64,000 nucleotides of DNA, taken from the NCBI RefSeq assembly GCF_000346465.2, contig NC_034016.1:5035606-5099605 (forward strand), in the 5' to 3' direction. Under the pieces are notes generated by a model, which ran no database searches, had not been told where the DNA came from, and saw only the letters and a program-made list of their open reading frames with translations. This document shows, piece by piece, positions 10,935 to 22,246 of this stretch; position 1 is the stretch's first letter; every line of letters starts with the position of its first letter. The position numbers were made by a program, and so were the translations under genes. Source of the stretch: Prunus persica. Lineage: Eukaryota > Streptophyta > Magnoliopsida > Rosales > Rosaceae.

Positions 10935-13900
10935 TCAAGCTATGAATTCCAAAGCGGTAGAGATAAGATCTGTCAGATTGTCCATATCCAAATCAAGGGC
11001 TCGACGAACAGAGGCCATCTTCTTACTAGCCAACCTGGCCCGAAAGGTGCAAGAGGTCAAGTCCTGAACAGCAGGTTCACTGATAGCAATTCGGGCCCGA
11101 ATTTCTTCTAAATTGGCCTCTAATTCCGCTTTCAAGGAAAAGTCAACAGCAATATCAGCTTTAAAGCTAGCTTCTTCTCCTTCCAATTCCTTAAGCCTGT
11201 CCAGGATATCTTCAGTAGACTCAGCAAGTTCCAGAAAATGGGTCTTACCCTCATAATGTTCCTCCAGAACCTCTTCAGGATCTTTCATAGAAGGGAGAAT
11301 CTCCTTGATCATACTAATGTGCTTCAGAGTCTTGCTCAACCATTGCTCCAAAGAATGACATGCGGGAGCAAGATAACGCTTAATTAGAGCAATTTGACTA
11401 AGTAGAGGCTATATCTTTGACAAAGTATCGGGATCCGCCACTGGATCAAAATCAGGAGCCCTAATCATATTCAAAAGAGTCCTTAATTTGTCAAATGCGC
11501 TACCAAGTATTATATCTGGCTTCCTCAACCCTATAATAATCCGCTTGCACTCTGCACTTGTGAGGTTAATAGCACGCTCAGATATTGGCTCAGAGGCCTC
11601 AGGCATACTCGAGCCTGGAAAAACAAGAATTTTCCTCCCAACAACACCCCCTTCTGCAGCGACATTCGGGCCTAATTGCGGCTCAAAAGGTGGAAGTTCC
11701 TTCCCTTCCTCGAGCTTGATGGTCCTCACTTTCAAGTGAATCTACTAGAACCTTCTATCCACAATAGGGGGTTCCGAAACTTTTTCTTTCCTTGGTCTCT
11801 GCAAAAGAGCACCTACTGGTAGAAAGTACAAAGGAAAGAGAAACTCTTTGCAAAAGGTCTACGACAGACCTGAGGCAGTGGCGCAATCTCGGGCCTTCCC
11901 TCTTCCCTGGAAGAAGAATCTCTCATTGCCCTATTTTCCCCAGTCTCTGAAATTACAACGTATATACATTAGACATCAGGGACCACCTCCAAATACTAAA
12001 TAAAATTGGCCCATAAAGAATACTGTACCTTCTCCAGGAGCCGATTCGGGATTGACATTTGGAGCCAGGGGAGCAGAAGCTCTGCGTTTCCTTTGGAGTA
12101 GCACTTCTTCTTCGTCTTCATCATTATCCTCTACCAGAGGGGCCTTCCCTTTATCTCCAGGACCTGGATTCGAACCAGAATAATGAGAAAGGATGGGTGA
12201 GACAGAAGTCCTTTCCATGCTTCTTTCTTCTGGGAGAACACCGCCAGAAGATAAAACAGCACCTCTAGTCGCGATTAGGAAAAAAAAAAAAAAGAATCAG
12301 TCTCTTTCAGATAGGAAAGAAGCGAAATTCTGACAAGAACCTTAGCAATGTCCTCAGGGCCACTCGGTTCGCCCAAGACGGTCTCTGTCAAAATACCAAA
12401 AACAATCCAAATTGTTAGAAAATGGTATATCAGGCTTAAGCCAAAAATCAATTGGTAGAAATTTACCTATCACTGCCATCCCTTGAAGATGTATCAACCT
12501 TCTCATCAGAGACGCTTCTTCTTGTTCTGTCATCACTTTGGCAAAAGGGCAATTCTAGAAGGCCAAAACATAAAGGAGCTTGGCGGACTCTAGAAGCCAA
12601 GAAAACAACCTGTTTTCCCAAAAGACGTGAAAGGCTGGAGTATAGACAAGAGATGGATCATAGGGAGGCACCCTCACCCTGTTGCTCCTGTTCTTCCAGG
12701 ACGTTCTCACAGCTTTAATTTCTTGAGGTGTCATGGTCAAATTCTACCAAGAGCTCCCCTTATTCACAGAACTATACCTTAGTTCTAGAACAGCCTGGAC
12801 AAGCCAGAATTGTCTACTCACAAATTGAGGATTGTAAGCCTCCACTCCATATGCACACCTCTTGTCTGTATGGGCCTCGCCAAAGAAAAGATGACGGCTA
12901 GACAGATAGGAGATGCTCATGTCAGCACGAAGCTTGGACATGAAATCAGTCAGCTTCCTCCAATGCCACAGAGCTTGATGAAGGCCCCTCTCCACAAACC
13001 AAGGCTTATTGCAAGATAGAGAACGGAGCTAGGTTTCTTTCTCTCTCTGCTTGCAATCTCTGAAAAATACAAAACACTCTTTAGTACTGACCGGCCTTTT
13101 TGAGTTAATAGCCAGAGCGGTGATCGAAACATCATCTACAAGGTACTCCAGCTCTTCATTCCCGAGCTCAGGGAAGTACCACTCCAACCATATCTAGGCC
13201 ATCCTGATAGGACCACAGACAGCAAGATTCAACGAATTAATTCTAATATGATAAAGACAATGGTAGAGATAGGCCAGCATAAAGTGCCCGTAGCCAAGCC
13301 TGTCTCATTATGAAGAGCCTCTACCAGATGCATATACTCCAGTTTTACACCTCCATCAGAATGGGAAAAATGAATTTGTTCCGCCAAAAAATAAGAACAT
13401 CATGTGTTCTTGATCACGATCAGCCATCCCCTGATATGTCATCATAAGCCCATAATAGCTCCTCAAACGTACAATCTCGGTCTTGCTATTCCTTATCTCA
13501 TAGTGCCCCAACACATCAATGTTCACACCCCAAGACCTAAAACCGAAAAGGGCCGCCATGTCTAAAAGAGTAGGGGTCATAGGGCCGAGGCCGAAGGCAA
13601 AGGTATTAGAGGTGCTATCCCAAAAACATAAAGCAGCCCCCAGCAAGAGAGGGATTTAGGTCAATCCAATTTTTTGACAGCAAAAAGGCATAATAAATCC
13701 CATTTTGCATCCACTTGTCCTTCAATAGGGGCAACATTTCATCCACACAGCTAGCCCAAGAGAGATAGTCCTCAGTGACAGGCACATCAAGGCTCGAACC
13801 CAGTCGTTCCAAGTTCATCTCCCAAGACCCCTAGTCTATATCTTCTAGACCGTATGGAAATGGTGCTCAGACCAATTGAGTGTCCAAGCCTAGTAAACTC

Positions 13901-14110
13901 TCTGATTTGGCCTGATGATAATGAGTTCCAAAAAATGAAGTCTTAAAGGGACCTCTCAAGCTCAAATGAAAGGGAGAGTAAAATCTTACTGAACTTTTCG
14001 ATTATTCTTACCGCTTGAAAATTTTAAGCATGCTCTGCCGCACTCTACCCAGAAATCCAATCAGGTACGTCAGTAGAGACCTTCGTGGTTTTTGATTTCT
14101 TTGGAGCCAT
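10935..14110 (-). pseudogene. Antisense plant-mobile-domain gene B, degenerate
   Basis: The frame opens at 14110 with MAPKKSKTTKVSTDVPDW, parallel to gene A, but meets a stop after about 21 codons. The PMD follows: FWDSTSNTFAFGLGPMTPTL continues into LDMAALFGFRSWGVNIDVLG (13356-13646). The later PMD piece YNPQFVSRQFWLVQ is at about 12770-12850. A long glutamate-rich helical tail covers 10935-11351 and stops at 10935. Layout and length (about 3.2 kb) mirror gene A, so the pair may be an old tandem duplication, though sequence similarity is now low. Multiple frame breaks make this a relic. Confidence 0.6.
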
Positions 14111-14411
14111 TGAAGAAAATGACAAGAAAGGTTTGGAGAAAATTCAGAAAGCTGCAACGATGTTGGGAAGCATAAGGAAAAAATTTCGTGTTAGTTTGCT
14201 CAAAAAGAAGGAAGTTCGAAAAATGATAAGTTGAGAAGTTTTTTGTTACTCAGCAAGCCGAAATAAATGCCAGATGTGATAGGATAGTTGCTTCTATCAG
14301 TTTGGTGCATTACTTTCAAAAATATTCTTTTTGTGTGATTTGACACCGCAAGAAAGCTGAAGGGTCTAGTTTTAATAGACTTAGTCCAAGCCCATTAAAA
14401 TTTGGGGGCAA

Positions 14412-15600
14412 TGTTTGTACCATATTTTGGAAATGGACCAAAAATGGTCTATTTCTCAAAATAATATATTTGAAGGGCCATGCCCTACATCTTGTTTCTT
14501 TTCTTGAAAACCAAAGGACCCTTTTTTACTTAAAGGACCATAAATAGATAAAAGAAATTACTAAAAGCCCATAAATACAAAAAGCCCAAACATGTGAGTC
14601 GCACTAAAGTTAAAAAGATTAGTAACCATTACACATTGACCCACGTGAGGGTCCGAAGGAGATTCTCACCATTAATGACGACTTGACTTCCTTTTCGCCC
14701 AACAACGAAACAAGCTGTACAAAAGCCACCAGAACTAGAAAGAGGCGAATTGCCAACCAGACTTTCGGGTACAAAGGACTCAAGACGGGGGACTATCACA
14801 AGAAACCAGCGGTTTTTTGTCAGAAACATCCTATCATCTCGCCTATGAACCAGTCCAGATCAGCAAATCAGTAGCTGACTTTGGATAGCATCCAAATAAC
14901 CTCTTTCAGACTTCATCATTACAGCTTTCTCCTTTCCTATAAATAAAGAGCCTCCACCACAGAAGAAGAAGACTCTCTCTCCAAACTAGACGCAACGTCT
15001 CGAAAATACTTGAAGAACTCAAGATCATTTCAAACCAGCCTGCTTAATCCCTAGATAACCAGTTGACAACTCCTGCGTTTATCTTTTGTTGCTCTGCCAT
15101 CTTCATGGTATGATTTTCTTTTAAAATGATCAATTTGAATTCATGTATTTGTTTGATTGGATAGAGAAATCTCCAGTCCTTACTTGCTTTGTAATTTATA
15201 TTTCGAATTAGTTAAATGGACAAATTAAGAACTCTTATCTTCCTTTTGCTATCAAGTTAAAATTAGATAAAGAGATTTCAAAATTTATTTTAACTGTTTC
15301 ATTGAGCACTTGTCATTTAATCACTCTCATATATATTATAAATGCTTTGGTAGATTAATTTAATTTCCCGCTTTTGCATATCATTCGGACCTAAAGGAAG
15401 GGTCTAGGCCCAAATAGGGCTATATCAGTCCGAAAAATAGAAGGTTGATAGGGCCCTTAATTGACTATTGGACCAGTCTGAGGGCTACTTGATTTTGAAC
15501 CAAGTTTCTAAACCCAAATAAGGTATTGCTAACCACGGTCTCGATTTTCTAAACCCAAACAAGGTATTGCTAACCATGGTCTTGATTTTTCCCCTTGTTC
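14412..15600 (+). repeat. 3' LTR of the PMD element
   Basis: This is the uninterrupted partner of the 5' LTR. Near its right end the segment TAAACCCAAA-to-AGGTATTGCTAACCA is present twice (about 15508-15580), a small tandem duplication absent from the 5' copy. The end point is approximate. Confidence 0.78.
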
Positions 15601-16928
15601 TCAAGCTAACATACACGAATGAAAGAATATTGAAGTCCTCTTAGTCGAGGCATAGAAAAGAACTAATCCAGGCCAGTACCCCCCTTGGAGCACAATGGCT
15701 TAAGCAAAGGTCCAGAACAAAGCGCAAAACACAACTATCAACTCACAACACCAAGTCTATTGGGCTCGTCCCATACCCAATAGTGGCACACCTATGCGAT
15801 TCTTGAATCAGGACAGAAAGAACCGAAAGATAGGGCCCAACGCGAGTTTGCCCACTCCTGTCAAACTTATTCAACTTTCAATTTTGTTCCGAAGTCGAGA
15901 GAACCTTCCTCGCTAGCCAAGAAGATCCTTTAGTGTCGATCCGACCACCGTCTCACTCCGCTGAGCAATCTGACCCCATGTCCATCAGAAGGAGGGCAAG
16001 ATAGGAAAAAGGACCAACAACTCTACAACCAAACATTGAGAGTATAAATCACTTAGCAAGCCATATCTAATACGAAATCAAAGTAAGAGTAGAATCATTA
16101 AATAAACTAGAGATTCATGCAAGTCTCATTTGGTCCTAATCTTTATAAGTCTATGAAAGAGTGCACCAAAGACTGTTTAAATCCTATTTGAGAGAAAGAT
16201 AAGATGTTCATACCCTTGGAGCGAATCTTGAAACCAAGAATGGTGTTCAAGTAAAGGGAGTGGTTCCTTTGTTGTTGGCTCTCCTTTTGATGTTGATTCT
16301 CCACCTTGTAGCTCTCCAAATAGGTACAAAGATATGCACCTCCCCAAAGCTCTTCACCAAGGATTGAATGGGATGAGAGAATGAGTAGACAACAAGTGAA
16401 GAGTGGTGCTAGCACCCTCACTTGATGTGATAGATTGAAGGGGTTAGGGAGAGAGAGCTTGATGTTTTCTCTCTTCCAATTTCACCAACTTTTGAAAACC
16501 CTAGGATGATAGGATTCCATAGCTACATACTTATAAGATCAAAAATGTCATAAGAGTGACAAAAATACCGCTAGACCCTAATGTAGCTGCAACCCACGGC
16601 CGTCCCTCCCTTCCCCCCCCCCCCACCTAAAAAACCTTAATCGTTGAATAAATAATTTTAATGAATGATAAGTATAATGAGTGCATGGAGTAACAAAACC
16701 GCGAGAGCGTACAGTGACGGCGTTTTCTACCGGGATTATGGAGAGGAAACTGGCGATATATTTTTGGTTGAGGAGGTCTTGCGGGAAATAAAAAAGGAGA
16801 GTCGGGGGGGGGGGGGGTGGGGGGGCGGGGGGGGCGGGGTGACGTGAGAAAGAACCTCCCCGCGCCGAGTGATAAATGTGTTGGAATAGAACCTACGAGG
16901 CCGCGCCGAGGACGCACGCGAGAGTGCG
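15601..16928. other. No gene seen; GC-rich homopolymer stretch before the gap
   Basis: AT-rich spacer with short unconvincing frames. A C run at about 16612-16624 and G runs at 16805-16838 bracket a stretch that leads into the gap. The text from about 16690 to 16928 is richer in CpG and GC than its surroundings and may be poorly assembled. Confidence 0.5.
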
Positions 16929-17028
16929 NNNNNNNNNNNNNNNNNNNNNNNNNNNNNNNNNNNNNNNNNNNNNNNNNNNNNNNNNNNNNNNNNNNNNNNN
17001 NNNNNNNNNNNNNNNNNNNNNNNNNNNN
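16929..17028. other. Assembly gap (100 N)
   Basis: Exactly 100 Ns, the usual placeholder for a gap of unknown size. Its true length and content are unknown. Confidence 0.98.
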
Positions 17029-18303
17029 TGTAATGACTTTTTTGTGTGTCATCTTTTGCTATACATTAATCCTATAACGTGTCACATATATGTGCCTAAG
17101 TCCATATGGTCAAATCCCCTTTGAATTTCCAAGTCATATGGGACCTTTAATTAAAGTTTTGTAACTTTAATTGGACAATTAAATTACTCTAATCAATTTA
17201 ATTACTCTAGTGACTTGACTAATTCAATCACTCACTTTTCTAACGAGTGCTGGTCCCGGTCATCCTTAGTTGACTATGTCAAGTGTCCGGTCAACCGTTT
17301 GACCTTTGACTTTCACATTGACTTTGAACAAGTCACAAAATCATTCATTCTCTTAATAATTTCCCAATCGATTCCTTTTCGGTGTGCAATCTTATAGGTT
17401 CTAATTAGCGAGGCAGTGGGTATGAATGATTCACTCTGAATCAAGTGTGAATTGCATCCCTCCATACAATTCTACTTATTGGCGAAGGCTAATTATAATT
17501 AGTCCTTATAGGGCTTCCATAAGCCATGAGTGACACCTAGCAATATGTCATGGCTACCCAAGCTAAAAAGAATTCATTTAGAGAACCTAGTCAGTTTGTG
17601 ATTACAATGCAATTCGATCCTTCTCTAATTCAATACTCTATGTCATATTCTCGGGATATGGTAAACTTGTGTCAAAATTCCTAATATGACATCTCTAGAT
17701 TATATGATTCAATTTGATGAAATTGTAAACGTACTTGTTTCAATTTCCATCCAATACTTTGGCCAAAGATTCACGAATCATATCTTTAGAATATTCTTTC
17801 TTCTTACTAAGAGAAAAAATTCCTTGTTGTACATTCACCTGTCTCTGCGTACACGCTGAGAATCCTAAGGAACACCTTTAAGTCACATCATTTTAATACG
17901 AGTGTATAGTGCTCTCAAAGGGAAACAACATATACATAAGACAACTATGATGTCTCAGGTCTAAGGATTAATTTGCATTATCACAACTTAGAATTCTTTG
18001 TTTGACACTTGTGAGCAAGACTTCCCTACAAGAATTCCAGAGTTGATCGCATTCAATAGACTCCATCTTCTATAAAGCACCTACACATCTATCTCAGTGT
18101 CTCTACACGAATGACTTGAGACTAGTCATCCTCCCAATTGAGCAGACATAATGTGAACCAGTCTTTGCGGGTCACCATTGTCTAATTGGTGATCCTATGA
18201 CCAGGAACTAGGATACGATATTTATATGTATCGAAAGGTCTCGTGCATATCACTTCTTTAGACCACTTTCCATTTATATCTTAATCCATGGACTTGTTAC
18301 TTT
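17029..18303. other. No gene seen; possible LTR-type non-coding repeat
   Basis: No convincing reading frame. The text has the look of retrotransposon non-coding sequence, but no termini or repeats were found to define an element. The CACTA element starts immediately after it, and the same spacer appears to resume at 21462. Confidence 0.3.
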
Positions 18304-19304
18304 CACTACTACAAAAAAAACTTTCCGCGACGAAATAAGTTTATTGCACAAAGTGAAATTTCAACAAATCTACCTTGAGTGACGAAAAATATTGGTCGAG
18401 CAAAGTTTTGCGCGACGAAACCTTCTTGGTCGCGCAAAGTTTTGCGTCACGAAAAAGTATTGGTCGCCCAAAACTTTGCGCGACGAAAAAGTATTGGTCG
18501 CCCAAAGTTTTGTGCGACGAAAAATATTGGTCGCCCAAAGTTTTGCGCGACGAAAAATATTGGTCGCGCAAAGGCAAAAAACTTATTTAAAAAATTCCGT
18601 GTCCCATTTTTGGTACCCGCCCAAATTTTTAAAGTTTTACGCGACGAAATATTTTATGTGTTTTAAAAAAATTTATTAAAATAAACTAATTTAATAGTTT
18701 GCTCAATGAAATATTTTGTCGCGCAAGATTTTTGACTTTTTGTTTTAATATTAATTTAATTATATTAATTTTTTCAAATTTTGACTTTTTAAATTTAATT
18801 TAATTGTATGATTTTTTTTAATTACTTTAATTTAAATTGACATATTCAAAATAAAATTACATATGAAAAATAGTGATCAAATTATCCAATAAATAAATAA
18901 ATATATAATATTCAAAATGTACACATAAATTAACAAAGTACAATAATAAAATCCTAATACAAGCCTATTGTGGTGGTAGTGGCGGATGATACGTTTCGAT
19001 AGCGTCCTAATCGTCAACTTTAGCCGTCAAAGTGTCGATGGTTCCCTACAAAAAAATAAATATGGTCAAATAACAAAATAATAATAATAATTGGCATAAT
19101 CTCCCCTAAAAGTGTTATACCATAAATCCAACCCAAACTCCAATCCTCATCCTATACTCAACCCCAAACCCCACACAAACTCAAAACTAACTCCAAAAAC
19201 ACATATTAATGAAAAATATTTAAAATTTGGAGAGAATATACCTTTTGGCAAAATTGAGAGTGAGTGAGAATCAGAGGGAGAAGTGAGTGTGAGAGAATTA
19301 GAGA

Positions 19305-19342
<38 letters not shown>

Positions 19343-21458
19343 GAGAGTGAGTGAGAGTGAGAGATAGTGAAGAGAGAGATGAGAGATTAAGTGAGAGGAG
19401 TGAGTGTGAGAGAAAGGGTGGGATTTGGGGAGAGGGAAAGAGAGAGGAGAGGTAAGAGTAGAAAAAGACATTGAGAAAATGGTGGAGGAGTTATTTTGGT
19501 TTTAAAAACCGAATCACTTTGCGTGACGAAAAATATATATTGGTAGCGCAAAGTTTTGCTCGACGAAAAATATTGGATTATTGGTCACACAAAATCTTTT
19601 TTTTTTTTCCCACGTCTCATTTTTGGTACCCACCTAAATTTTTAAAGTTTTGCGCGATGAAAAATATTGATCGCACAAAGTGTAAAAAAAAATTCTCACG
19701 TCTCATTTTTTGTACCCGCCCAAATTTTTAAGGTTTTGCGCGACGAAAAATATTCAAATAATGGTCGCGCAAAGTTTTGCATGATGAAAAAAAGTGGTCG
19801 TGCAAAGTCTAAAAAAAAATTTCCCAAGTCCCATTTTTGGTACCCGCCCAAATTTTTAAAGTTTCACGTGACGAAAAAAATTGGTTGCGCAAAGTCTAAA
19901 AAAATGTTTAAAAAATGTTAAAGTTTTGTGTATATATATTATACACACACACACCATTCAACGATCCAATTGTCAAACTTGTTTTATATACTTCAATATC
20001 ATATACCCCAAAAAATTGCAAACAACAAACATTCAGATATCTAGTAATGGGATAAAACTTTTCGATGATTATAAATGAAAAATCACGATTTAACAGTTAT
20101 TTTAACTCTGATTTTGATGATTTTTTTACAGCTACACTCCTTGACCCTATATGAATACAATGACTAAATTTGATCTTCAATTTAAAATATTTACACTAGT
20201 AGATACCACAAAATCTTTATATTTAACAAAAGAATAAATAAACTCTTAATTGTTAGTAAATATATTATTTTGATGGCATACACATTCTACGAAACTAGTT
20301 TCAACGATCCAACCGTCAAACTTGTTTGTTTATACTTCGAGATCGTATACACCAAAAATTGAAAAAAAATAAACATTCGGAGATCAAGTAACGGGACATA
20401 ACATTTCGACGGTTATAAATGGAAAATCACGATTTAATGGTTAATTTAACTCCGATTTTGATGATTTTTTACAGCTACACTCCTTGACCCTATATGAATA
20501 CAATGACTGAATTTGATCTTCAATTTAAAATATTTACACTAGTGGATACCACAAAATCTTATGTTATATTTAATGAAAGTATAAATAAACTCTTAATTGT
20601 TAGTGAATATATTGTTTTGATGGTATACGCATTCTACGAAACTAGTTTCAACGATCCAACCGTCAAACTTGTTTGTTTATACTTTGAGATCATATACGCC
20701 AAAAATCGGAAAAGATAAGTATTCAGATATCAAGTAATAGGACAAAACTTTTGATGGTTATAAATGAAAAATCACAATTTAACGGTTATTTTAACTCCAA
20801 TTTTGATGATTTTTTATAGCTACACTCCTTGACCCTATATGAATACAATGAACTAATTCGATCATCAGTTTAAAATATATATTTTCTAACAAAAACCCAA
20901 TCTAAACTACAATAATATATTTTCCTAACAAAAATTCGATCCGAACTAAAATAATAAATTTAAAGCTACTTAATAAATATATATACCGTTTAATTTCTTA
21001 AGTGTTATGCATAGAAAATAAAATATAAAATAAAAATAAATTGGTTTAGGCGACGAAATGTTTGGATTATGTCATGCAAAGATTTAAAAAAATAATTTTT
21101 TTTATTTTATTTATTTTTGTAAAGACTTTGCGTGACGAAACAGACTTAGTCGCTAAAGACTTTGTGCAACGAAGTTTATTGTTTCGTCGCGCAAAGTCAC
21201 TTTGAGCGACGATGTATTGTCGTCGCGCAAGACTTTGAGCGATGAAGTATTGTTGTCGCGCAAAAGTTTGTCGCGCAAAGTTTGGTCGCAAAAGACTTTG
21301 AGCGACGAAGTATTGACGTCGCGCAAAGTGACTTTGCGCGACGAATTATTTTTCGTCGCGCAAGACTTTGAGCGAAGAAGTTTTTAGTTTCGTAGCGCAA
21401 AGTGACATTGAGCGACAAATAGTTTTTGGTCGCGCAAGGGTTTTTTTTTTTATTAGTG
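18304..21458. mobile_element. Non-autonomous CACTA (En/Spm-type) transposon, 3.16 kb
   Basis: The element starts CACTACTACAAAAAAAAC and the complement of its end reads CACTAATAAAAAAAAAAC, CACTA-family termini. The 3-bp target duplication TTT flanks it (18301-18303 and 21459-21461). Both ends are packed with short direct and inverted repeats of a unit like GCGCGACGAAAAATATTGG paired with TCGCGCAAAG, at about 18320-18660, 19515-19900 and 21050-21440. Such subterminal arrays are where CACTA transposase binds. No transposase frame is present; frames inside the repeats are low-complexity artefacts. The middle holds a GA microsatellite (about 19310-19340) and a tandem array. Confidence 0.88.
19950..20880. 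repeat. Tandem repeat, period about 345 bp, inside the CACTA element
   Basis: Three imperfect copies. The word CGATCCAA..GTCAAACTTG begins at 19962, 20305 and 20652, giving periods of 343 and 347. GCTACACTCCTTGACCC recurs once per unit. No coding capacity. Confidence 0.85.
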
Positions 21459-22013
21459 TTTTTGTAAGTTATGTATCTAAAGCAACGTTCTTGCCTATTT
21501 GATTATTATATATTATTTTCTTATAATTATCCATTTTATATTGGCTTCTAGGGCATATATCTAATAGAGAAAGAGGGGAACAAGTTTCATGAAGGTTGCC
21601 GCCAACCGTGGCCGGACGGTGACGGAAAATTGACTGGAAGTGGCACTAGCACTGTTCACGCGTGAGAGGGAGAGAGTTGTCATGAGGGAGAGAGAGAATA
21701 AGGAGAAAAATGCCAAAATCTGATTGGCCAGCTAAGTTTTAAATTTCAACTTCGCAAAAATTACGGTTGTGCCATTGAAATTACGGTTAATTTCAATGCA
21801 ACTTAAAACCTACTTAAATGTACGGTGGATGATGCAATAAATTACATGAAGCATAATGAACAAAGACGTATAGCTGCTTCCTAGTTTAATCGTATAAAAT
21901 CCAAGCTTGAATGGGTTGCTTTTGTATGAATCTCCATTTGACATAGGGGATTGCATAGTTTGTTGACATATGAGTCCCAATTTTTACCAAGTTGTGGGTT
22001 TCTTGGTTATCAT
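21459..22013. other. Spacer, no gene seen
   Basis: Continuation of the sequence interrupted by the CACTA element, up to the left edge of the second laccase duplication unit. It includes a GC-richer patch (21600-21700) with no sustained frame. Confidence 0.4.
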
Positions 22014-22246
22014 CTTTGTTGGAGGTGTGTGTTCTGGCGGAAATACAAAATTCGAAATTTAAGATTTGAGTAAGGAGCAAAAGATATATAAGATATATAT
22101 TTAATTTTTTTCAACTTGTTTCCAATTTTCCTTCAAAGGACGCAAATCAACAAACAAAAAGATGTGAAATAGACAAAATAACAAAATAGCAACAAACTTG
22201 TAAATATATAAATTGAGATTAATGGAAGAGAAAGTAATTTCTAAAT

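Larger units (their letters stand above)
5269..15600 (+). mobile_element. LTR retrotransposon without gag-pol, carrying two antisense PMD genes
   Basis: Two long direct repeats, 5269 to about 7060 and 14412 to about 15600, begin with the same TGTTTGTACCATATTTTGG and align almost throughout once a nested element is removed from the first. A purine-rich tract containing TTTGGGGGCAA precedes the 3' LTR, as a polypurine tract should. The internal 7.3 kb has no plus-strand reading frame and no recognisable gag, protease, reverse transcriptase or integrase. It carries two degenerate minus-strand PMD genes instead. It is therefore a large non-autonomous (LARD-like) element, plausibly Ty3/gypsy-derived. 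The outer LTR ends, a primer site and a target duplication could not be fixed, so the right boundary is approximate. Confidence 0.8.

Noticed and set aside
5264..15640. A 5-bp target duplication for the PMD element (ACTCT and a CTCTT-like word near 15634)
   Set aside because: The words do not match exactly and the LTR end is not fixed, so the duplication is not claimed.
16627..17124. Frames crossing the N gap
   Set aside because: They contain unknown residues across the gap and homopolymer-coded sequence; not supportable.
18341..19921. Frames with ARRK/SQKF-type repeats
   Set aside because: They are translations of CACTA subterminal repeats in several frames and on both strands.
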